A stretch of 64,000 nt of DNA from Prescottella equi (GTDB taxonomy: Bacteria; Actinomycetota; Actinomycetes; Mycobacteriales; Mycobacteriaceae): assembly GCF_020171745.1 (NCBI RefSeq), contig NZ_JAIVAH010000004.1, forward strand, positions 248,001-312,000, given 5' to 3'. The notes below the pieces were generated by a model, which made no database searches, was not told where the DNA came from, and worked only from the letters and a program-made list of their open reading frames with translations. The position numbers and the translations under genes were made by a program. This document shows, piece after piece, positions 46,654 through 54,952 of the stretch. The first letter of the stretch is position 1. Every line of letters begins with the position of its first letter.

Positions 46654-47658
46654 ATGTCGACCAGCACCCAGATCCAGCTCACCGCCCGCCCGGTGGGTTG
46701 GCCCACGCCCGACAACTTCCGCACCGTCACCGTCGACCTGCCCGATCTCGCACCCAACCAGGTCCGGGTGGCCAACGAATTCGTCTCCGTCGACCCCTAC
46801 ATGCGCGGCCGGATGAACGACGTGAAGTCGTACGTGCCGCCGTTCGTCCTCGGCGAGACCATGACCGGAGGCGCGGTGGGCCGGATCGTCGAGTCGACCT
46901 CGCCCTCCCACCCTGTCGGCGCCGTCGTCGTGCACGATTTCGGATGGCGCGACGTCGCGCAGGGTGATGCCGCGAGCTTCCGTGTGGTGGAGGAGATTCC
47001 GGGCGTGCCGGTCTCCGCGTACCTCGGCATTCTCGGCCTCACCGGACTGACCGCGTACGTCGGGCTGATGCACATCGCCCAGCTGAAGCCGGGCGAGTCC
47101 GTGTTCATCTCCGGCGCCGCAGGTGCGGTGGGTACGGCCGCCGGACAAATCGCCCGACTCGAGGGCGCCGCCCGGATCATCGGTTCCGCCGGGACCGCCG
47201 AGAAGGTGGAACTGCTCACCGACCGCTACGGGTACAGCGCGGCATTCGACTACAAGCAGGCCCCCGTGCGGACGCAACTGCGGGCGATCGCCGGCGACGG
47301 CATCGACGTCTACTTCGACAACGTCGGCGGCGACCATCTCGAGGCCGCCCTGGACGTGATGCGGGACGGCGGCCGGGCCGCGCTGTGCGGAGCCATCGCC
47401 GCCTACAACGCGACCGAGCGCACCCCCGGCCCTGACAACATGGCCAACATCATCACCCGCGGACTGACGCTGAAGGGCTTCACGCTCGGCCACTACACGC
47501 ACTTCTTCCCCGAGTTCGCCGCCAAGATGGGCCCGTGGCTCGCGTCCGGCGATGTGGTGTACGACGAGACGATCGTCGACGGCATCGACAACTCCGTCGA
47601 CGCCTTCCTCCAGCTCATGCGCGGTGGCAACGTCGGGAAGATGCTCGTCCGGATCTGA
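46654..47658 (+). CDS. MDR-family NADP-dependent oxidoreductase (leukotriene B4 dehydrogenase-like)
   Basis: A 334-residue medium-chain reductase without catalytic zinc. N-terminal VSVDPYMRGRM and GETMTGGAVGRIV and the cofactor motif ISGAAGAVGTAAGQIA fit the prostaglandin reductase/CurA group, which reduces alpha,beta-unsaturated ketones with NADPH. It is co-transcribed with DUF1304 26 bases upstream. A role in detoxifying reactive enones under TetR control is plausible. A long palindrome follows its stop. Confidence 0.87.
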   Translation: MSTSTQIQLTARPVGWPTPDNFRTVTVDLPDLAPNQVRVANEFVSVDPYMRGRMNDVKSYVPPFVLGETMTGGAVGRIVESTSPSHPVGAVVVHDFGWRDVAQGDAASFRVVEEIPGVPVSAYLGILGLTGLTAYVGLMHIAQLKPGESVFISGAAGAVGTAAGQIARLEGAARIIGSAGTAEKVELLTDRYGYSAAFDYKQAPVRTQLRAIAGDGIDVYFDNVGGDHLEAALDVMRDGGRAALCGAIAAYNATERTPGPDNMANIITRGLTLKGFTLGHYTHFFPEFAAKMGPWLASGDVVYDETIVDGIDNSVDAFLQLMRGGNVGKMLVRI

Positions 47659-47672
47659 ATCGTCCTGCTTGA

Positions 47673-47719
47673 CCGAATGTCACATGCGTCCAGTTCGACT
47701 GGACGCATGTGACATTCGG
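47673..47719. repeat. Perfect 22-bp-stem palindrome (copy 1 of a covarying pair)
   Basis: The left arm begins CCGAATGTCACATGCGTC and ends CCAGT (47673-47694). The right arm is its exact reverse complement (47698-47719), with loop TCG. It lies 15 bases after an oxidoreductase gene and may act as a terminator. A second element at 49025-49075 shares most of the arm sequence and differs at three positions that are compensated in the opposite arm. Confidence 0.85.
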
Positions 47720-47970
47720 CCGGGTTGCGATTTTCCTGCACCCGGGGAGTGCTTGCCTGTAACCTGCCTGTCACGTCACCGATGCAGTCGACGGGCTACG
47801 AATTCCACTTCGTGGTGAGGGATTTCGGATCCCGGGGACGGTGACGACTTCGCGCAGAAACCTGTCTGTCTTCGGAATGTCGGGGTTGCCCGGTCCGTAC
47901 CCGCTCGTCACGGCTGGGTGAATCGTTCTGTCCTCGAACATGGCTCGCCCACTCGGACAAAGGACCTCTC
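47720..47970. other. Noncoding stretch upstream of the beta-propeller gene
   Basis: About 250 bases without a convincing gene on either strand. It should contain the promoter of the propeller gene. AAAGGAC (47959-47965) is the likely ribosome binding site. No operator, riboswitch or RNA gene is recognised. Confidence 0.5.
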
Positions 47971-49017
47971 ATGCAACCGAATGCACGTATCACCACTCGC
48001 AGATTCGCCTCCCGCGCCGGCGCCGTCTGTCTGGCCGCACTCGCCGCCACCCTCGTCGCGGCTCCACCGTCCGGCGCCGACGTCGTGATCCGCACGGTCG
48101 GTGCGGGAGACCGTCCGCACGAGGTGGCGTTCACGCCGGACGGCTCGCGCGCCTACGTCACCGGTAGCGAGAGCTTCAACGTGATTCCCATCGACACAAC
48201 TTTCGCCGACGAACCGCACGGCATCAACCTGGATCAGAAGCCCTACGGTCTGGCGATCACCCCGAACGGCACTCGCGCATACGTAGCGCAGATGTTCGGC
48301 GGCAGCGTCGCGGTGATCGACACCGACACCGACACCGTGATCACCACAGTCGACGTCGGCGAGGAGTCCGGTCCGATTTCCGTGGCCGCCGCCCCGGACG
48401 GCTCCCATGTCTACGTCGCCAACCGGAGCAGTGACGAGATCGCGGTAATCAGCACAGCGACGAACACCGTGACGGGCACGATCCCGGTGGGCGACGGCCC
48501 GTTCGCGATCGCGTTCACGCCGGACGGCAGCCGCGCCTACGTGGCTCATCAGCTCGACGGAACCGTCAAGGTGGTCGACACGTCGAACAACTCGGTCGTG
48601 GCATCGATCCCGGCGGGCACAGCGATGGTCGGAATCGCGATCGCACCGGATGGCAAGCACGCCTACGTTTCCGACAACGAGACCGACGCCGTGCTCGTCA
48701 TCGACACCTCCAGCAATACGGTCACCAAGACCGTCCCTGTCGGAGAGGGACCGGCCGGCCTCGCCGTCACCCCCGACGGACGCCGTGTCTACGTGGCGAT
48801 CAGCGGCGAAGCGAGGCTGGCGTCGATCGAAACGGCCGACGACACCCTCGGCCCCGCCGTCGCGGTCGGACTCCTCCCGGTAGGCGTCGCGATCAAGCCC
48901 GACGGCAGCGAGGCCTGGGTGACGGGCACCAACAGCGGCACGGTGTCGGTCGTCCGGATCGACTACCCCACGCCGGCAGGCTCGCTCGGCTCGCTCGGAA
49001 GCCTCTTCGGCAGCTGA
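47971..49017 (+). CDS. Secreted seven-bladed YVTN-type beta-propeller protein
   Basis: A 348-residue protein with a signal peptide (about residues 1-37, cleavage near APPSGA-D). Seven blade repeats of the form (T/A)PDG-x-x-(A/V)YV follow, for example FTPDGSRAYVT, ITPNGTRAYVA and VTPDGRRVYVA. This is the YVTN/SMP-30-like propeller found in many exported proteins. The C-terminus is GSLGSLGSLFGS. No enzymatic residues are evident. A binding or scaffold role outside the cell is likely. Long palindromes lie on both sides of the gene. Confidence 0.85.
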   Translation: MQPNARITTRRFASRAGAVCLAALAATLVAAPPSGADVVIRTVGAGDRPHEVAFTPDGSRAYVTGSESFNVIPIDTTFADEPHGINLDQKPYGLAITPNGTRAYVAQMFGGSVAVIDTDTDTVITTVDVGEESGPISVAAAPDGSHVYVANRSSDEIAVISTATNTVTGTIPVGDGPFAIAFTPDGSRAYVAHQLDGTVKVVDTSNNSVVASIPAGTAMVGIAIAPDGKHAYVSDNETDAVLVIDTSSNTVTKTVPVGEGPAGLAVTPDGRRVYVAISGEARLASIETADDTLGPAVAVGLLPVGVAIKPDGSEAWVTGTNSGTVSVVRIDYPTPAGSLGSLGSLFGS

Positions 49018-49024
49018 TGCCCGT

Positions 49025-49075
49025 GGCCGAATGTCACACACGTTCAGTCGAACTGAACGTGTGTGACATTCGGCC
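49025..49075. repeat. Perfect 24-bp-stem palindrome (copy 2 of a covarying pair)
   Basis: The left arm begins GGCCGAATGTCACACACG and ends TTCAGT (49025-49048). The right arm is its exact reverse complement (49052-49075), with loop CGA. It lies between convergent genes, seven bases after the propeller stop and six before the GPP34 stop, so it may serve as a two-way terminator. It shares CCGAATGTCACA and CAGT/ACTG with the element at 47673-47719. Confidence 0.85.
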
Positions 49076-49081
49076 GGTCCG

Positions 49082-49762
49082 TCAGGAACTCCCGGCCGCC
49101 ACCGCCGGAACCATCACGGCCACGAAGACGGCGGTGTTGATCGCGTCGACCGCCTTCCGTACCGCGGCGCCGGCCCACTCCCCCTCCGCGATGTCCTTGG
49201 CACGCTTGCGGATCGCCTTGCGGTCGGCCTCGGGGAAGGCCTTCGCAGCGGCGTCCACCGCGGACAGCAGGGAGATCAGGGCCGCGGCGCGCGGGGCCGG
49301 GGCGAGCCCCTCGATCAGCACACCGGACAGTTCGTGGCGCACCTCGCGCTCGTGGCTCTCGTCGACCGGCGGCCACGTCTTCGCCGGGAAGATGCCGAGC
49401 ACCTTGCGTCGGCTCTCGCGCACCCAGCCGCGGTCGATCACCCGCTCGAAGACCGCGGTCCGCAGCTCGCTGTCGAGCTTCTCGATCACGGCCTCGGGCT
49501 TCATCGGCCGGCGGGCATCGCGGATCACGTCGAGGGTGCGGGCGAGGATGGGGTCGTCGGGCGTCCCGTCGAGTCGCACCACGAGCCGACCCTTCTTGAC
49601 GTCCTCGCCCTCGTCGGCCGGTGTCACGTACCCGTCGAGCGCCAGTTCGAGCAGCACGGCGCCGGCCAACACTCGGGGCAGTTTGGTGCCGTCCGTGAGG
49701 GGATCCCCGGACTCGTCGTCGAGCAGCAACAACAGCAGGTCTTCAGCGATGAGTGGAGCCAT
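49082..49762 (-). CDS. GPP34 (GOLPH3-like) family protein
   Basis: A 226-residue protein matching the Golgi phosphoprotein 3 family (PF05719) found in actinobacteria. It has an N-terminal IAEDLLLLLLDDESG, then VLAGAVLLELAL and LVRL-type strands, and a helical C-terminal domain ending in a hydrophobic stretch TAVFVAVMVPAVAAG. The eukaryotic homolog binds PI4P on membranes. The bacterial role is unknown, with membrane association likely. It is convergent with the propeller gene and follows a small hypothetical gene. Confidence 0.84.
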   Translation of the reverse strand: MAPLIAEDLLLLLLDDESGDPLTDGTKLPRVLAGAVLLELALDGYVTPADEGEDVKKGRLVVRLDGTPDDPILARTLDVIRDARRPMKPEAVIEKLDSELRTAVFERVIDRGWVRESRRKVLGIFPAKTWPPVDESHEREVRHELSGVLIEGLAPAPRAAALISLLSAVDAAAKAFPEADRKAIRKRAKDIAEGEWAGAAVRKAVDAINTAVFVAVMVPAVAAGSS

Positions 49763-49786
49763 GTCCTCAACCGTACGGGCGGGACG

Positions 49787-50140
49787 TCAGGAGTTCGAGG
49801 GCGTGAACTCTCCGAACAGGGTCCCGCCGTCCGTCCACCAGTCCGAGGATCGCAGCGTGGCGATCACCGCGTCGAACGCATCGACGAGCCACTCGCCGTC
49901 GGCCTCGGCAAGCACTTCGCCACTGCGGCCGCACAATCGGACGGTCCAGCTGCCGTCGCCGCCGTCGGTCGACAGATCGCCGCCGTCGTTGGTGGCCAGC
50001 AGGTGTCGCCCCAGTTCGAACTCGACGCGGATCGCGTACGTCTCACCCAGGTTGACGATGTTCGCGGGACGATGCGTAGCGGCGGCCAGCGCGACGAGAG
50101 CGTCGGCGTAGCGCCGGGTGTGTTCACCAGTCAGCGGCAC
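49787..50140 (-). CDS. Hypothetical protein
   Basis: A 117-residue protein starting at GTG 50140 with no recognised domain. It has alternating hydrophobic strands (YAIRVEFELGRHLLATNDGG, SWTVRLCGRSGEVLAEADG) and a Trp-rich C-terminus (SSDWWTDGGTLFGE). Codon composition supports a real gene. It is 24 bases upstream of the GPP34 gene and probably co-transcribed. The function is unknown. Confidence 0.6.
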   Translation of the reverse strand: MPLTGEHTRRYADALVALAAATHRPANIVNLGETYAIRVEFELGRHLLATNDGGDLSTDGGDGSWTVRLCGRSGEVLAEADGEWLVDAFDAVIATLRSSDWWTDGGTLFGEFTPSNS

Positions 50141-50447
50141 GATGCACCCACCAGTAACGAGGCTCCGGCATCGACCCCTCGAACGATGCTGCGCACCTGA
50201 TCGATTGGCGTGCCTATCGGCCTTTTCCCAACGCTCTCACCTTCTCACGAAACCGACGCTGTGTACCTGCTCTCCCACACCGTTAGACGGTTCGAGATCA
50301 CCGAACCGAACACCCGATTGCTGTGATGTGCCGCACACCTGAGCGCTGTTGCGCCGGCGCCCTGCGGATTGGCCGGACGGGGAGAGACTCGGTGTACAGT
50401 CTGCGTGCCTCACTCCCGCGACGGCTTCGACGGGAGGAGTGTATTCA
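50141..50447. other. Divergent control region upstream of the ECF sigma gene
   Basis: About 300 bases between divergent genes. TACAGT (50395-50400) is a possible -10 for the sigma operon, but no good -35 is found. GGGAGGAG (50432-50439) is its ribosome binding site. No RNA gene or repeat is seen. Confidence 0.45.
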
Positions 50448-51008
50448 GTGACCGAACGGGCCGTGGGCGTGCCGCCGAGGCCTGCCCATGCCGCGCGCCG
50501 GGCCGATCACCCCGACGCCACTTTCGCGGGATTCGTGGACCGCTACGGCCCCGAACTGCGCCGATACTGCCGGTCGCTGACCTCCGACGAGGACACCGCC
50601 GACGACGTCGTGCAGGAGACGTTCATCGCCGCCTGGCACCAGTTGGGCTCGTTCCGCGGCGACGCGTCGATCGGCACGTGGCTGTATGCGATCTGCAACC
50701 GCAAGATCTTCGACCTGCACCGCCGCCGCCGGCCCGACGTCGTGGACGACGAGATCCTGCACGGGGTACCCGAGCGACCGGCGCTGGAACCCCACGTGGC
50801 GGTCTCGAGCAGCGCCTTCCTGACCGCCCTCGACCGGGCGTTACGTGAACTTCCGGCACGTCAGCGCGCATCATGGGTGATGAGAGAGGTGGACGCGATG
50901 ACGTATCCCGAGATCGGCGCGGCGCTGGGCCTGAGCCCGGACGCCGCCCGAGGGCAGCATCGTCGCGCCACCGCGGCACTGGCGACGCGACTGCAGGAGT
51001 GGCGATGA
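50448..51008 (+). CDS. ECF-type RNA polymerase sigma factor
   Basis: A 186-residue sigma factor with region 2 (EDTADDVVQETFIAAWHQLGSF, GTWLYAICNRKIFDLHRRRR) and region 4.2 (ELPARQRASWVMREVDAMTYPEIGAALGLSPDAARGQHRRA). No anti-sigma gene is adjacent. Instead the next gene encodes a GAF-ANTAR regulator. GTG 50448 has GGAGG about ten bases upstream. The target promoters are unknown. Confidence 0.86.
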   Translation: MTERAVGVPPRPAHAARRADHPDATFAGFVDRYGPELRRYCRSLTSDEDTADDVVQETFIAAWHQLGSFRGDASIGTWLYAICNRKIFDLHRRRRPDVVDDEILHGVPERPALEPHVAVSSSAFLTALDRALRELPARQRASWVMREVDAMTYPEIGAALGLSPDAARGQHRRATAALATRLQEWR

Positions 51009-51047
51009 GTTCGACGTACCTGCCGCGAACCGAAGGAGGTCGGCAAG

Positions 51048-51881
51048 TTGTCCCAGAGTGAGCAGTGGCCCGACGACGGAGCCTTCGACGGCGCGGCACC
51101 CGCCCCACTGCACGACGTCGCCGACGTCGTGGCGGTCGCCGAGCAGTCCGATCTGTCGCCGACCGCGCTGGCGTCGCTGCTGTTGTCGCTGGGCGAGAGC
51201 ATCACCGACGAGGACGACCTGGCCGACCTGCTGCAGCGGGTGACGGAGGTGGCCCACGACGTCATCGACGGCGCGGACAGCACCGGCGTGACGGTGGACT
51301 TCGGCGGGCGTACCTACACCGCCGCGTACACGGACGGCCGCACCCTGCGAGTCGACCACGAGCAGTACGCCGCCGGCGAGGGTCCGTGTCTGGAGGCGTC
51401 CCGAACCCGCGAGACGGTCCTGGTGGACCTCGACGAGGCGACGGACCGGTGGCCCGCGTTCACGGAATCGGCTCGTGCGCAGGGAATTCGCAGTTTCCTG
51501 GCCGCTCCCCTGTTCGTCGACGACCACACCCTCGGCGCGCTCAACCTGTACGGCCGCGGGCCCGCGGCCTTCGACGAGGTGGACGCCGACGTCCTCGAGT
51601 TGCTCACCGGCACCGTCTCCCGCGCGATCGGCGAGTTCGCGCGGTTCAAGTCCGCGCGCGACGCCGCGGACGCCCTGCAACGCGCACTGGAGACCCGGGC
51701 GCCCATCGAGCAGGCGAAGGGCATGCTGATGGCACTCCACCGAATCGACGCGCACCAGGCCTTCCAACTGCTGCGCAGGCAGTCGCAGACGACCAACACG
51801 CGCCTTCGTGACGTCGCCGTCGACCTCGTCGAACGACTCAGCGCAGCAAACGGATCCGCGTCCGACGAGACCGCATCGTGA
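51048..51881 (+). CDS. GAF-ANTAR antitermination regulator
   Basis: A 277-residue protein with a GAF domain (residues about 60-200; RSFLAAPLFVDDHTLGALNLYG) and a C-terminal ANTAR RNA-binding domain (LQRALETRAPIEQAKGMLMA, AFQLLRRQSQTTNTRLRDVA). ANTAR proteins bind paired hairpins in leader RNAs to prevent termination. The start is a rare TTG at 51048, supported by AAGGAGG seven to eight bases upstream. It follows the sigma factor and overlaps the AlkD gene. The GAF ligand is unknown. Confidence 0.87.
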   Translation: MSQSEQWPDDGAFDGAAPAPLHDVADVVAVAEQSDLSPTALASLLLSLGESITDEDDLADLLQRVTEVAHDVIDGADSTGVTVDFGGRTYTAAYTDGRTLRVDHEQYAAGEGPCLEASRTRETVLVDLDEATDRWPAFTESARAQGIRSFLAAPLFVDDHTLGALNLYGRGPAAFDEVDADVLELLTGTVSRAIGEFARFKSARDAADALQRALETRAPIEQAKGMLMALHRIDAHQAFQLLRRQSQTTNTRLRDVAVDLVERLSAANGSASDETAS

Positions 51882-52639
51882 GGTCTGTCGGCGCCGCGGA
51901 GGAGGTGATCGCCGCGTTGACGGAGGTCGCCGACGCGGACGACGCCGAGCACCTCCAGCGGTTCTTCAAGACCGGTCCTGGCGAGTACGGCGAGGGCGAC
52001 GTGTTCGTCGGCGTCCGGGTACCGGCGACCCGCGCGATCGCCAAGCGGTTCGCGGCGTTGCCGCTCGACGACGTCGACGCACTGCTCGACAGCCCGGTGC
52101 ACGAGCATCGCCTCGCCGGCCTGCTGATCCTCGTCGACCAGTTCGCCAGGGCGAGTCGCGCACGGAACCGCGACGACGACGCCCGCAAGCAGATCGCCGA
52201 CCACTATCTCGCGGCCGTCCTCCGCGGCCGGGTGAACAACTGGGACCTGGTGGATCTGTCCGCGCTGTACATCCTCGGCGACTGGCTGTTCGACAGGCCG
52301 CGGGATCTCGTGTTCGAACTCGGCGCCGACGACGACCTGTGGCGGCGGCGCGTCGCGCTGCTCACGACGTTCGGGTTCATCCGGCGCGGCGACGCGTCCA
52401 CGACGCTGGAGCTGGCGGCCGGCGTCCTCGACGACCGGCGCGACCTGACGCAGAAGGCGACCGGCTGGATGCTCCGCGAGGTCGGCAAGCGGGTGGACCG
52501 CGCGCTGCTGCTCGGCTTTCTCGACCGCCACGCCGCCGAGATGGGCGCGACCGCGCTGAGCTACGCCACCGAACACCTCGACGCGGACACCCGCGCGACC
52601 TACCGGCTACTGCGCGGTAACCGGACAAGGAGCCGATGA
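51878..52639 (+). CDS. AlkD-family DNA alkylation repair protein
   Basis: A 253-residue all-helical HEAT-repeat protein of the DNA_alkylation (PF08713) family, which removes bulky or cationic alkylated bases without base flipping. Segments FVGVRVPATRAIAKRF, HEHRLAGLLILVDQF, RVNNWDLVDLSA and WRRRVALLTTFGFIRRG fit. GTG 51878 overlaps the ANTAR stop (GTGA), so it is translated together with it. It suggests that the sigma/ANTAR pair responds to a damaging agent. Confidence 0.85.
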   Translation: MRSVGAAEEVIAALTEVADADDAEHLQRFFKTGPGEYGEGDVFVGVRVPATRAIAKRFAALPLDDVDALLDSPVHEHRLAGLLILVDQFARASRARNRDDDARKQIADHYLAAVLRGRVNNWDLVDLSALYILGDWLFDRPRDLVFELGADDDLWRRRVALLTTFGFIRRGDASTTLELAAGVLDDRRDLTQKATGWMLREVGKRVDRALLLGFLDRHAAEMGATALSYATEHLDADTRATYRLLRGNRTRSR

Positions 52640-52803
52640 GCGCCGTTCATCGACCGGCAGGCGCCGTCCGTCGCACAGACGCGCGGCGACCGGTCCACTG
52701 CGACGGCGGGGGCCAGGTCGTCCAATAAGGTGTTGTGCATCACAGCTGCAAGGTCACGCGTGCGTCTCCGACGCAGTGTCAGGACCCGAGAGGACACGAA
52801 TCG

Positions 52804-54717
52804 ATGAGCACCGCCGAGCACGCAACCGGCGCCTACGCCGAGGCCTTCCGTCAGAGCGTGGACGATCCGGACGGCTTCTGGCTCGCGGCCGCCGACGCCG
52901 TCGAGTGGGACACCGCGCCGACGCGCGCGCTGGACGATTCGAACGCCCCGATGTACCGCTGGTTCCCCGACGCCACCCTCAACACGTGCTTCAACGCGCT
53001 CGACCGGCACGTCCGCGACGGCCGCGGCGACCAGGCCGCGCTGATCTGGGACTCGGCGATGGTGCCCGCGCAGCGGACGTACACGTACGCCGAACTGCTC
53101 GCGGAGGTCGCCCGGTTCGCGGGTGTGCTGTCCGAGCAGGGCGTCGTCGCCGGCGACCGCGTCGTGATCTACATGCCGATGATCCCCGAGGCCGCGATCG
53201 CGATGCTCGCGTGCGCCCGCATCGGCGCCGTGCACTCGGTGGTGTTCGGTGGCTTCGCCGCCAAGGAACTCGCCACCCGCATCGACGACGCGCAGCCCGT
53301 CGTGCTGGTCACCGCGTCGGGCGGTCTCGAGCCCGGACGCACCATCGAGTACCTGCCGATGGTCGACCAGGCGCTCGACCTGTCGGCCACCCCGCCGCAC
53401 ACCGTGATCGTGAAGAACCGCGAGACCATCCCCGGCTCCGCCGCCGACTACCGCGACCGCGGCGCCGCGTGGTTCGACTGGGACGAGCTGGCCGCCGACG
53501 CGCAGGACGCGGCCCCGGTCTCGGTGGCCGCGACCGATCCGCTGTACATCCTGTACACCTCGGGCACCACCGGGAAGCCGAAGGGCGTGGTCCGCGACAA
53601 CGGCGGTCACGCCGTCGCGCTGACGTGGTCGATGCGCAACATCTACGACCTCGGCCCCGGCCAGGTCATGTGGACCGCGTCGGACGTCGGCTGGGTCGTG
53701 GGCCACTCGTACATCGTGTACGCGCCGCTGCTCGCGGGCGCGACCACGGTGATGTACGAGGGCAAGCCGGTGGGCACGCCCGACGCGGGCGCGTTCTGGC
53801 GAGTGATCCAGGAACACAACGTCTCCGCGCTGTTCACCGCACCCACCGCGATCCGCGCGATCCGCAAGGCGGACCCGGAGGCCGCCGAACTCGCGAAGTA
53901 CGACATCTCGTCGATGACGACGCTGTTCGCCGCGGGCGAGCGCCTCGACCCCGACACCTATGTGTGGGCCACCGAGAAGCTCGGCGTCCCGGTGATCGAC
54001 CATTGGTGGCAGACGGAGACCGGCTGGGCCATCTGCGCGAATCTGCGTGGGCTGGAACCCATGCCGATCAAGGCCGGCTCCCCCACCGTCCCCGTGCCCG
54101 GCTACCGCGTCGACATCGTCGACGGCGAGGGCACTCCGGTCGAGGCGGGCACCGAGGGCAACATCGTGATCGCGCTGCCGCTGCCGCCCGGCACCCTGGC
54201 CGGGCTGTGGCGCGACGAGGACCGGTACACGAAGTCCTACCTGTCGACGTTCGACGGCTACTACCTCACCGGCGACTCCGGCTACATCGACGAGGACGGC
54301 TACGTGTTCGTCCTGGGCCGCAGCGACGACGTCATCAACGTTGCCGGACACCGGCTTTCGACCGGAAGCATGGAGGCGGTCGTCGCGTCGCACACCGCGG
54401 TCGCCGAGTGCGCGGTGATCGGCATCCACGACGAACTCAAGGGCCAGCGCCCGAGCGGCTACGTGGTGCTCAAGGCCGGCGTCGAGATCGAGGACGACGT
54501 CCTCCGCAAGGAACTGATCGCGATGGTGCGTGAGCAGATCGGCGCGGTCGCCACGTTCCGCGACGTGACCGTCGTGCAGGCCCTCCCGAAGACGCGCTCG
54601 GGCAAGATCCTGCGCAAGACGATGCGCCAGATCGCCGACAACGACGAGTACACCGTGCCGTCGACCATCGAGGACCCGTCCGTCATCGACGCCCTCGAGA
54701 AGCTGCTGCGCGGATAG
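52804..54717 (+). CDS. prpE: Propionyl-CoA synthetase
   Basis: A 637-residue acyl-adenylate-forming enzyme. The N-terminus MYRWFPDATLNTCFNALDRHV and the segments CARIGAVHSVVFGGFAAKELATRIDDAQP and DVGWVVGHSYIVYAPLLAG are characteristic of PrpE rather than acetyl-CoA synthetase. The AMP motif is YTSGTTGKPKG. The catalytic lysine lies in TRSGKILRK near the C-terminus. It activates propionate to propionyl-CoA, relevant to odd-chain and steroid side-chain catabolism. ATG 52804 is chosen by family length. A good terminator follows. Confidence 0.87.
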   Translation: MSTAEHATGAYAEAFRQSVDDPDGFWLAAADAVEWDTAPTRALDDSNAPMYRWFPDATLNTCFNALDRHVRDGRGDQAALIWDSAMVPAQRTYTYAELLAEVARFAGVLSEQGVVAGDRVVIYMPMIPEAAIAMLACARIGAVHSVVFGGFAAKELATRIDDAQPVVLVTASGGLEPGRTIEYLPMVDQALDLSATPPHTVIVKNRETIPGSAADYRDRGAAWFDWDELAADAQDAAPVSVAATDPLYILYTSGTTGKPKGVVRDNGGHAVALTWSMRNIYDLGPGQVMWTASDVGWVVGHSYIVYAPLLAGATTVMYEGKPVGTPDAGAFWRVIQEHNVSALFTAPTAIRAIRKADPEAAELAKYDISSMTTLFAAGERLDPDTYVWATEKLGVPVIDHWWQTETGWAICANLRGLEPMPIKAGSPTVPVPGYRVDIVDGEGTPVEAGTEGNIVIALPLPPGTLAGLWRDEDRYTKSYLSTFDGYYLTGDSGYIDEDGYVFVLGRSDDVINVAGHRLSTGSMEAVVASHTAVAECAVIGIHDELKGQRPSGYVVLKAGVEIEDDVLRKELIAMVREQIGAVATFRDVTVVQALPKTRSGKILRKTMRQIADNDEYTVPSTIEDPSVIDALEKLLRG

Positions 54718-54730
54718 CGGGCACCCACCG

Positions 54731-54765
54731 GAAAGGCCCCGCCCCGCACAGGGTCGGGGCCTTTC
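54731..54765 (+). terminator. Rho-independent terminator after prpE
   Basis: An 11-bp perfect stem (GAAAGGCCCCG at 54731-54741 with CGGGGCCTTTC at 54755-54765) is followed by TTTT. Confidence 0.85.
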
Positions 54766-54952
54766 TTTTCGGATAAATCGGATATTCGGCACTAACTAGT
54801 ACCAAACGACAATTTAGCTTAAACATCCAAAAGGGCAGGTCAGACCCACATAAGGGTTGACCATCACGGTTCGATCACGGTATGTTTACGAACAGGATCC
54901 AAGCGATCATCGGATTCGACACCATCAATTCGCAATCGCCCGAGGGGGAGAA

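Noticed and set aside
51005-51061. Small 18-codon frame overlapping the sigma factor stop
   Set aside because: It simply spans the Shine-Dalgarno and start of the ANTAR gene. The AAGGAGG is better used by the TTG at 51048.
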